The notes under the pieces were generated by a model that was not told where the DNA came from, ran no database searches, and saw only the letters and a program-made list of their open reading frames with translations. A program made the translations under genes and the position numbers. Positions 40,809 through 48,133 of a stretch of DNA of 64,000 bases are shown here, in pieces (positions within the stretch are counted from its first letter, which is position 1; each line of letters opens with the position of its first letter). This DNA comes from Pedobacter miscanthi (GTDB taxonomy: Bacteria; Bacteroidota; Bacteroidia; Sphingobacteriales; Sphingobacteriaceae), in the NCBI RefSeq assembly GCF_003315595.1, contig NZ_QNQU01000029.1, positions 1 through 64,000 on the forward strand, read 5' to 3'.

Positions 40809-42842
40809 CTACCACATTCTAATCCTATCCTCTGGTTTTTTATACAATTTATCACCAGGTTTAACATCAAATGCATTGTACCAGGCATCCATATTTACAG
40901 GGGCACCAATGGTACGGTATGGACCAGGAGAGTGCGGATCGGTTTTAATTAACTGAGCCGCACTTTCTGGTAAAATATTGCCTCTCCAAACTTGTGCCCA
41001 GGCTAAGAAGAAACGCTGATCTGGCGTAAAACCGTCAATTTTCTCATTGCTCTGGCCTTGTTTAGTCATTTTGAAAGCGGTATAAGCCGCATTTAGTCCA
41101 CCTAAATCACCAATATTTTCGCCCATGGTTAATTTACCGATCACATGTACGGTATCTAATACGGTATAAGCATCAAACTGCTCACCCAAAGCTTTGGTTT
41201 TAGCATCAAATTTAGCTTTGTCTTCTGCTGTCCACCAGTTTTTTAAGTTACCGGCAGCATCGTACTGGCTTCCGCTATCATCAAAACCATGGCTCATTTC
41301 GTGACCGATTACGGCACCGATACCACCATAATTTACCGCATCATCAGCATTTGGATCGAAGAAAGGGAACTGTAAAATACCAGCAGGGAAAACAATTTCG
41401 TTTAAAGTTGGGCTGTAATAAGCATTAACTGTTGGTGGCGTCATTCCAAAACGTTTACGGTCAACAGGTTTACCCAATTGATCAACCATTTCGTTGTAAC
41501 CCCAAACACTTGCATTGCGTAGGTTTTGGAAATATGTGCCTTTATTGATCGTTAAACCATCATAGTTTTTCCATTTTTCAGGATAACCCACTTTGGGAGT
41601 AAATGCATGTAATTTAGCCAAAGCTTTTTGTTTGGTTTCAGGACTCATCCATTCTAAACCATTAATTCTGATTTCGAATGCTTTGCGCAGGTTCACAATC
41701 ATTTGGTTCATACGCTCTTTCGCTTCAGGCTTGAAATATTTAGCCACATAAAGCTGACCCAATAATTCACCAATGGTGCCATCAGTTAAAGATGACATGC
41801 GCTGCCAGCGTGGCGTTTGTACCTTCTGACCGGTTTGAGCCTGTGTGAAAGCAAAACTTGCCTTAACAAAAGGTGAACTTAAACTTGATGCCGAACCTTT
41901 TAAAATATTCCACTCTAAATAAGTTTTCCAGTCTTCAACCGGAACCGATTTCAACATGCCGTCGAAACTCGCCATAAATTTAGGCGAAGAAACCAAAACA
42001 GTATCCTGGTTTTTAATCTTGAATTTCGGTAAATAAGTTGTCCAGTTAATATCCGGTGTTTTTTTGTTCAGCTCTGCAACGGTTAATTTGTTGTAGGTTG
42101 CGTAAGGATCACGCATTTCTAAACGGCTCATTTGCGCTTCTGCAAACTGTTTTTCAATTTTATAAACCGTAGCCGCTTTTTGTTTAGCCTCTTCAGCTGT
42201 ACTTCCTGTTAAGGTAAACAGGGTAATCATGTAAGTATTGTATGCTTCGCGGATTTTAACACTGCGGGCATCATCTTTCAGATAATAATCGCGGTCGGGT
42301 AGGGTTGTGCCTCCCTGACCAATGTTAACCATGTATTTGTTTACGTTTTTACGGTCCTGGCCAACACCTAAACCGAACATTCCGCCTCCTAAACCATTGG
42401 TTCTCATGTAAGCTACCTGGTCTAAAACACCCGGGATATCTTTAATCTGTTTTACTTTAGCTAAATCGGCTTTTATTGGCGTATAACCTAATTTTTCGAT
42501 GGTTGCGCTATCCATTGCAGCCGTGTAAAAATCGCCAACCCTGCGCTTTACCGAACCGGCAGGAGCTGATTTGTCTGCGGCAGCATCTTCTACCAGGGAT
42601 TTTACTGCATTGATATTGAAATCGCGAAGTTCGTTAAACGAACCCCAACGGGTTTCTTTTGCAGGAACAGGATTGTTTTTTACCCACGTACCACTTGCGT
42701 AGGTGTAGAAATCATCGCCTGGCTTAACGGATAAATCCATATTGGCAGGATCGATAAATTTTTTTGTTTGTGCATTTGCAGAAAAGCCAGCAGCAACTAT
42801 ACCCAGTGCCGCAAAATATCTTTTCAAGTTTTGGTATTTCAT
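40809..42842 (-). CDS. M13-family metallopeptidase (PepO/neprilysin-like)
   Basis: A 677-residue secreted zinc endopeptidase. A signal peptide (about 1-24) precedes the N-terminal M13 domain (about 35-430). The catalytic domain has HEMSH (zinc His pair and Glu, in IGAVIGHEMSHGFDD), the third ligand Glu in GENIGDLGG, and NAYYSPTLNEIVFPAGILQ. Length fits bacterial M13 enzymes. Located in periplasm or outside. ATG start. A 28-codon frame and a repeat lie upstream. Confidence 0.92.
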   Translation of the reverse strand: MKYQNLKRYFAALGIVAAGFSANAQTKKFIDPANMDLSVKPGDDFYTYASGTWVKNNPVPAKETRWGSFNELRDFNINAVKSLVEDAAADKSAPAGSVKRRVGDFYTAAMDSATIEKLGYTPIKADLAKVKQIKDIPGVLDQVAYMRTNGLGGGMFGLGVGQDRKNVNKYMVNIGQGGTTLPDRDYYLKDDARSVKIREAYNTYMITLFTLTGSTAEEAKQKAATVYKIEKQFAEAQMSRLEMRDPYATYNKLTVAELNKKTPDINWTTYLPKFKIKNQDTVLVSSPKFMASFDGMLKSVPVEDWKTYLEWNILKGSASSLSSPFVKASFAFTQAQTGQKVQTPRWQRMSSLTDGTIGELLGQLYVAKYFKPEAKERMNQMIVNLRKAFEIRINGLEWMSPETKQKALAKLHAFTPKVGYPEKWKNYDGLTINKGTYFQNLRNASVWGYNEMVDQLGKPVDRKRFGMTPPTVNAYYSPTLNEIVFPAGILQFPFFDPNADDAVNYGGIGAVIGHEMSHGFDDSGSQYDAAGNLKNWWTAEDKAKFDAKTKALGEQFDAYTVLDTVHVIGKLTMGENIGDLGGLNAAYTAFKMTKQGQSNEKIDGFTPDQRFFLAWAQVWRGNILPESAAQLIKTDPHSPGPYRTIGAPVNMDAWYNAFDVKPGDKLYKKPEDRIRMW

Positions 42843-42916
42843 TCGCTTAATAAGTTAGTATTATGATGCGAAATTTATGAAATACAAATCAATACTGATG
42901 CAATATATTAATAATA

Positions 42917-43003
42917 TTACTTGTTAAACCAGTAGTAGATTTTTGCTAAGCCGAGCCGTCTGATCAGTTCGGATGCCGAAAATGGTACTTTAATAGATTT
43001 CAT
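42917..43003 (-). CDS. Possible 28-residue peptide
   Basis: ATG to TAA encodes a 28-residue basic amphipathic peptide (begins MKSIKVPFSASE, has LIRRLGLAKIYYWF, ends NK). It is too short for usual gene callers. The composition, with a near-neutral start and amphipathic helix, suggests a membrane-active or regulatory peptide rather than random text, but no promoter or conservation evidence is available to me. Confidence 0.3.
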   Translation of the reverse strand: MKSIKVPFSASELIRRLGLAKIYYWFNK

Positions 43004-43118
43004 AATTTTAAATCTTTTATACACTATTAACATTTTTTAACAAAATATATTGTGTGCAGGTAAAAAATATTGCTATTAAGAATGATTCGGGATAAAGCAT
43101 TTTATTTTCCATAAATTT

Positions 43119-43164
43119 GAAACACTTATCCAAACCTGGCAGGTTTTTGAAACCTACAAGGTTT
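43119..43164. repeat. Hairpin repeat with CAGGTTTTTGAAACCT core
   Basis: The text around 43119-43164 has nested inverted repeats (ATCCAAACC...GGTTTATGGAT; CAGGTTTTTGAAACCT). It shares its core with the SGNH hydrolase terminator at 18929. A dispersed element. Confidence 0.55.
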
Positions 43165-43202
43165 ATGGATAACTAATAAATAATGTTTTAGCATATAACA
43201 TA

Positions 43203-45194
43203 ATGAGTCACTCCCACGATAAAGAAGATAGCTGTTGCAGTAGTAAAGCGCATTCCGCACCAAAACATAACCACGATCACGGGCATTCGCATGATGATGG
43301 CGATGATCACGACCACGATCATGGAGGAGATCCATCTGCATTTAAAACCTATCTGCCTGCCATTATAACACTGGCTATGCTTTTAATCGGGATAGCTTTT
43401 GATAATCTTTTTAAAGTTCCTGCATTTCAAATCATCAGGCCTTACTGGTACATCGTAGCTTATCTGCCTGTAGGCATTCCGGTTTTACGCGAGGTTTGGG
43501 AGACTTTTAAGGCAAAAGATTTTTTTACCGAGTTTTCCCTGATGTCTATCGCTACCATTGGTGCTTTTGCCATTGGTCAATACCCTGAAGGCGTAACCGT
43601 AATGCTTTTTTACACCATTGGAGAGCTTTTTCAAATGGCAGCTGTAAACCGGGCAAAAGGAAACATTAAAGCGCTGCTCGATGTGCGTGCCGATGTGGCT
43701 CATGTACTTCGCAACGGAAAATATGAGGATGTTAATCCCGAAAAAGTAGAAGTTGGCGAAACCATACAGGTTAAAGCCGGAGAGAAAATTCCGTTGGATG
43801 GCGAATTGATCAGTGATAAAAGCAGTTTCAATACAGCCGCATTAACAGGTGAAAGTAAACCCCGAACCATTAATAAGGGTGAAGCCATTTTGGCCGGAAT
43901 GCTTAATCTGGATAAAGTAATCGAAGTAAAAGTAAGCAAAGCTTTTGCCGATAGTGCTTTATCGCGCATATTGGAAATGGTTCAGAATGCCACTACACGT
44001 AAAGCCAAAACAGAACTTTTTATCCGCAAGTTTGCAAAGGTTTATACCCCGATTGTTTTTTTTCTGGCTCTGGCGCTGGTTACCATTCCTATTTTGGTTT
44101 TAGGCAAGGAATATCACTTCCAAACCTGGTTATACCGTTCTTTGGTTTTCTTAGTAATTTCTTGTCCCTGTGCTTTGGTTATTTCCATTCCCCTGGGTTA
44201 TTTCGGTGGCATAGGTGCAGCATCTGCGAATGGTATTTTATTTAAAGGTTCTAATTTTCTCGATCTCATTACCAAACTCAATACCGTGGTAATGGATAAA
44301 ACAGGTACTTTAACAAAAGGTGTTTTTAATGTGCAGAAAGTAGAGAGCAGCATTGATGAAAAGGAATTTTTGAACTTGTTAACCGCTGTCGAAGCTAAAT
44401 CAACACATCCCATCGCCAAAGCCATTGTAGAACATGCAGGCGATAAGGAAATCCATCCGGCTGAAAATATTGAAGAGATAGCGGGAATGGGTTTAAAAGG
44501 ATACGTAAATGGTAAAGAGGTACTGGCAGGCAATGTTAAACTGCTCGAAAAATTCAACATCAGCTTTGATGCTAAAATCAAAGATATTGAAGAAAGTATA
44601 GTGGTTGTGGCTGTAGATCAGCAATATGTGGGCTATGTTTTAATTGCGGATGAAGTAAAAGAGGATTCCGCCCAAGCTGTAAAACAATTGCATGAAAACG
44701 GAATTAAACAGGTGGTAATGCTGAGTGGTGATAAATCATCCATTGTTAAAAAGGTAGCTGCAAGTTTAGGTATTGATACTTACTATGGTGATTTACTGCC
44801 CGAAGATAAAGTTGCCAGACTCGAAGAAATTAAAAACAATAAAACTAGAGTGGTAGCCTTTGTTGGCGACGGCATTAACGATACCCCGGTATTGGCCATT
44901 AGCGATATTGGTATAGCCATGGGGGCAATGGGAAGCGACGCCGCCATCGAAACGGCCGATGTGGTTATCCAAACCGATCAGCCTTCAAAAATTGCCGTGG
45001 CGATTAAAATCGGTAAGGCCACCAAAAATGTAGTGATCCAGAATATTGTATTGGCCTTTGCTGTTAAAGCACTGGTTTTAATTTTGGGCGCGGGCGGTAT
45101 TGCAACGATGTGGGAAGCTGTTTTCGCTGATGTTGGCGTGGCACTTCTGGCCATTTTAAATGCGGTAAGGATACAGAAAATGAAGTTTTTTTGA
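43203..45194 (+). CDS. Heavy-metal P1B-type ATPase with His-rich N-terminus
   Basis: A 663-residue inner-membrane metal exporter. Residues 1-45 are His/Asp/Cys-rich (DEDSCC-like, HNHDHGHSHDDGDDHDHDHGG) instead of an HMA domain and could bind Zn, Cd or Co. Then six to eight membrane segments, TGES actuator loop, the transmembrane metal site SCPCALVISIP, DKTGTLTKG (phosphorylated Asp), HPIAKA nucleotide-binding motif and GDGINDTPVLA. The CPC motif fits Zn/Cd/Pb or Cu exporters; His-rich tail favours Zn/Cd. No regulator neighbour. ATG start. Confidence 0.9.
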   Translation: MSHSHDKEDSCCSSKAHSAPKHNHDHGHSHDDGDDHDHDHGGDPSAFKTYLPAIITLAMLLIGIAFDNLFKVPAFQIIRPYWYIVAYLPVGIPVLREVWETFKAKDFFTEFSLMSIATIGAFAIGQYPEGVTVMLFYTIGELFQMAAVNRAKGNIKALLDVRADVAHVLRNGKYEDVNPEKVEVGETIQVKAGEKIPLDGELISDKSSFNTAALTGESKPRTINKGEAILAGMLNLDKVIEVKVSKAFADSALSRILEMVQNATTRKAKTELFIRKFAKVYTPIVFFLALALVTIPILVLGKEYHFQTWLYRSLVFLVISCPCALVISIPLGYFGGIGAASANGILFKGSNFLDLITKLNTVVMDKTGTLTKGVFNVQKVESSIDEKEFLNLLTAVEAKSTHPIAKAIVEHAGDKEIHPAENIEEIAGMGLKGYVNGKEVLAGNVKLLEKFNISFDAKIKDIEESIVVVAVDQQYVGYVLIADEVKEDSAQAVKQLHENGIKQVVMLSGDKSSIVKKVAASLGIDTYYGDLLPEDKVARLEEIKNNKTRVVAFVGDGINDTPVLAISDIGIAMGAMGSDAAIETADVVIQTDQPSKIAVAIKIGKATKNVVIQNIVLAFAVKALVLILGAGGIATMWEAVFADVGVALLAILNAVRIQKMKFF

Positions 45195-45342
45195 TCGGTT
45201 AATCGTTTAAATTGGTTAATCGGTTAACTGAGTTTGCACTACTCTCTTTTTTGATTAAAGCATTGATTATTAGTTGATGTTTTGGAAACTGTTTTTGAGG
45301 AAATGTAAAATAATATATCACTTTTAATACTAATCAATTTAG

Positions 45343-45350
45343 TAGATTTG
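45343..45350 (+). promoter_or_regulatory. Promoter element repeated ahead of each Uma2 copy
   Basis: TAGATTTG, TATATTTG and TATATTTG (45343-45350, 46027-46034, 46711-46718) each end three bases before an ATG. Each is in a duplicated block that starts AAAATAATATATCACTTT. So each paralogue has its own copy of the same promoter or start signal. Confidence 0.55.
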
Positions 45351-45353
45351 AAT

Positions 45354-45992
45354 ATGGCGAAAAAACCTGTTCTATATCCAGTACCAGATGAAATTGATGA
45401 ACCCGTTAAACAGTTCAATGAGCTTGATGCATCATTAACCTATAGCTATGCAAGCTATCTAAACTGGCTTTTTCCTGAAAGGGTAGAACTGATTGCAGGC
45501 AAAATCTTTAAGATGAGCCCGGCGCCATCAAGCGTTCATCAGGTGGTTGTTGGCAACATATTTCTTAAATTGGGTAACTTTCTAAATAAACAACCTTGTA
45601 AAGTATTTATTGCTCTATTTGATGTTCGTTTTTCAAAAGAAAGTAAAGATGATAAGGAAATCTTCACGGTGCTTCAACCTGATATCTGCGTAATTTGTGA
45701 TAGAAGTAAAATTGATGTCCGTGGTTGCATTGGTGCACCAGATCTTGTGGTGGAGGTTTTGTCGCCTGGCAATACCAGAATGGAACTGCTCAATAAATAC
45801 CGTGTTTACGAAGAATTTGGCGTTAAAGAATATTGGATAGTAAGCCAAAGCGATCAAAATATCTTAATTTACACCTTAAACGAGGATGGTAAGTTCCAGC
45901 CCTCTAAAATATTTACGCTTAGCGAAAAAATCACATCATCTGTATTACCAGGTTTTGAATTAGAACTGGATGAAGTTTTTGACGATATGTAA
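45354..45992 (+). CDS. Uma2-family protein, tandem copy 1
   Basis: A 212-residue protein of the Uma2 (DUF820) PD-(D/E)xK fold, widespread but of unclear role (putative restriction endonuclease-like). Core residues: the N-terminal VELIAGKIFKMSP (Glu45), QPDICVI (Asp110), PDLVVEVLSPGN (Asp130 and Glu134) and the helix KYRVYEEFGVKEYW. Begins MAKKPVLYPVPDEIDEPVKQ. ATG at 45354 rather than TTG at 45348. Copies 2 and 3 follow with highly similar proteins. The products could form a family with different DNA targets, but that is not shown. Confidence 0.8.
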   Translation: MAKKPVLYPVPDEIDEPVKQFNELDASLTYSYASYLNWLFPERVELIAGKIFKMSPAPSSVHQVVVGNIFLKLGNFLNKQPCKVFIALFDVRFSKESKDDKEIFTVLQPDICVICDRSKIDVRGCIGAPDLVVEVLSPGNTRMELLNKYRVYEEFGVKEYWIVSQSDQNILIYTLNEDGKFQPSKIFTLSEKITSSVLPGFELELDEVFDDM

Positions 45993-46037
45993 AATAATAT
46001 ATCACTTTATGTGCTAATTAATTTAGTATATTTGGGT

Positions 46038-46676
46038 ATGGCGAAGAGAACAGTTCCATATCCAATACCAGATGAAATCGATGAACCCGTTAAGCAGTTC
46101 AATGAGCTTGATGCATCATTAACTTATAGCTATGCAAGTTACCTGAACTGGCTTTTTCCTGAAAGGGTAGAGCTGATTGCAGGTAGAATATTTAAAATGA
46201 GCCCCTCGCCATCGAGGGTACACCAAGAAGTAGCCGGCAGCATTTTTTTAAATCTTGGTAATTTTCTCAAAGATAAGCACTGCAAAGTTTATTCGGCTCC
46301 GTTTGACGTTCGTTTTCCTAAAGAAAGTAAAGCTGATAAAGATGTGTACACCGTTTTGCAGCCTGATATTTGCGTAGTTTGTGATAAAAGTAAATTGGAT
46401 GCGCGTGGTTGCATTGGTGCACCAGATCTTGTGGTGGAGGTTTTGTCGCCAGGCAATACCAGAATGGAATTGCTTAATAAATACCGTGTTTACGAAGAGT
46501 TCGGGGTTAAAGAATATTGGGTAGTAAGTCAAAGCGATAAGAACATTTTAATTTACACCTCAAACGAGGAGGGTAAGTTCCAGCCCTCTAAAATATTTAC
46601 GCTTAGCGAAAAAATCACTTCATCAGTATTGCCAGGCTTTGAATTAGAACTAGATGAAGTTTTTGACGATATGTAA
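46038..46676 (+). CDS. Uma2-family protein, tandem copy 2
   Basis: A 212-residue paralogue, most similar to copies 1 and 3. Divergence is concentrated at residues about 60-105 (SIFLNLGNFLKDKHCKVYSAPFDVRFPKESK) while N- and C-terminal thirds, including the catalytic PDLVVEVLSPGN and CIGAPD, are almost unchanged. The ATG follows the repeated promoter element. The 18-base gap plus promoter block separate it from copy 1. Confidence 0.8.
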   Translation: MAKRTVPYPIPDEIDEPVKQFNELDASLTYSYASYLNWLFPERVELIAGRIFKMSPSPSRVHQEVAGSIFLNLGNFLKDKHCKVYSAPFDVRFPKESKADKDVYTVLQPDICVVCDKSKLDARGCIGAPDLVVEVLSPGNTRMELLNKYRVYEEFGVKEYWVVSQSDKNILIYTSNEEGKFQPSKIFTLSEKITSSVLPGFELELDEVFDDM

Positions 46677-46721
46677 AATAATATATCACTTTCGGTACTA
46701 ATTAATTTAGTATATTTGGGT

Positions 46722-47363
46722 ATGGCGAAAAAAACAGTTCCATATCCAATACCAGATGAAATCGATGAACCCGTTAAACAGTTCAATGAGCTTGATGCAT
46801 CGTTAACGTATAGCTATGCGAGTTACCTGAACTGGCTTTTCCCTGAAAGGGTAGAGCTGATTGCGGGTAAAATCTTTAAGATGAGCCCTGCGCCATCGAG
46901 GATCCATCAAACAGTATCTATCAATTTGTTAAAGCCCATAATCAATTTTTTAGATGGTAAACCCTGTAAAGTTTATGCTGCACCATTTGATGTCCGTTTT
47001 CCCAAAGAAAGCAAAGCTGATAAAGACGTGTTTACGGTGCTTCAGCCTGATATCTGTGTAATTTGTGATAAAAGCAAATTGGATGCACGTGGTTGCATTG
47101 GGGCACCAGATCTTGTTGTCGAAATTTTGTCGCCCGGTAATACCAGAATGGAGCTGCTTAATAAATACCGTGTTTATGAGGAATTTGGTGTTAAAGAATA
47201 TTGGGTAGTGAGCCAGAGTGATCAAAGCATATTGATTTATACTTTAAATGAGGAGGGTAAATTCATACCCTCAAAAATATTTACCCTGAGCGAAAAAATC
47301 ACTTCATCTGTATTGCCAGGCTTTGAACTGGCACTCGATGATGTTTTTGACGATATCGATTAA
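46722..47363 (+). CDS. Uma2-family protein, tandem copy 3
   Basis: A 213-residue paralogue. Its middle segment (SINLLKPIINFLDGKPCKVYAAPFD) differs clearly from the others, while PDLVVEILSPGN keeps the catalytic residues. The stop overlaps the DoxX-like gene on the minus strand (47360) by four bases. Tandem amplification with a variable middle segment suggests diversification under selection. Confidence 0.8.
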   Translation: MAKKTVPYPIPDEIDEPVKQFNELDASLTYSYASYLNWLFPERVELIAGKIFKMSPAPSRIHQTVSINLLKPIINFLDGKPCKVYAAPFDVRFPKESKADKDVFTVLQPDICVICDKSKLDARGCIGAPDLVVEILSPGNTRMELLNKYRVYEEFGVKEYWVVSQSDQSILIYTLNEEGKFIPSKIFTLSEKITSSVLPGFELALDDVFDDID

Positions 47364-47782
47364 CTATTTTCTACTGGTTTTTGAATAAGATTATTCGAGC
47401 CGGAATTAAGAAACATAATCGCGGTTAACACGCATATCAGTACAAAGTTATATTCAATACCGTTTCTTCCACCGCCTACCACAAACCAGCCTTCTTTAAA
47501 GTGCACCATGATGATGCCCATAATCAGCACAAAAATGTTTGCAAAACATGCCAGGCGGATATATTTATTCATGATTAAAAGTATTGCACAAACAATATGC
47601 GAAAGTTTAATTGCCCACGCAATAAATACCCCAAAAGGCGCAAATCCTACTTTGTTCAGGTAAAAATTCCCGAAATCATTAATGCCTCCGTCAAATATAC
47701 CTAAAACACTGTGCGACAGTAAAATTATAGCAATACTTATGCGTAAAATGGCATAAGCTATTTTAAAGTTTTTAGTTTCCAT
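47360..47782 (-). CDS. DoxX-like integral membrane protein
   Basis: A 140-residue protein with four membrane segments (about 10-30, 48-70, 74-96, 108-128). The layout AYAILRISIAIILLSHSVLGIF...GFAPFGVFIAWAIKLSHIVCAILLIMNKY resembles the DoxX family. Convergent with the Uma2 array. The role is unknown. Confidence 0.72.
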   Translation of the reverse strand: METKNFKIAYAILRISIAIILLSHSVLGIFDGGINDFGNFYLNKVGFAPFGVFIAWAIKLSHIVCAILLIMNKYIRLACFANIFVLIMGIIMVHFKEGWFVVGGGRNGIEYNFVLICVLTAIMFLNSGSNNLIQKPVENS

Positions 47783-48133
47783 TGCAGCTTAAATGACGTG
47801 TGATCCAAAATACAATTATTTGCCCGGATTTTCGTGGTTTCAGATGTTCAAGCACAATTGTATAATGCACAACCCATTGTTTCTAAACCCGACATACGCG
47901 AAAAGACCGGAGGGAGGCACGAGTGAGGACTTGTAGCATTGGCGGGACTAACCTTAATATGGAATGCCGCACCTGCTTTCCAAAAAAATACTCCGTCCTG
48001 CGGACACCTTCCGAAAAAATCGGAACAGGCTCTCTAAGAGAGGGGGAATGATTAAAGGCATAAGTATACCTTTCGGCTTACTCTGCTTTGGTCTTTCAGC
48101 TTAAATAGCTATTTTTGAATTTTTAATACATTC
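47783..48133. other. Intergenic region with repeat family C
   Basis: CCCGACATACGCGAAAA...TGTAGCATTGGCGGGACT (about 47889-47950) recurs, with a different interior, at 54121-54210. The rest has TTCCGAAAAAATCGGAA (48008-48024), a hairpin, and near the end a TATTTTTG element (48110-48117) 16 bases before the valS ATG, probably its promoter. Confidence 0.55.

Larger units (their letters stand above)
42843..43202. other. Intergenic region upstream of the P-type ATPase
   Basis: Contains a possible 28-codon minus-strand gene (42917-43003) and a hairpin repeat (43119-43164). The rest is AT-rich and has no sign of a gene. Confidence 0.4.
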
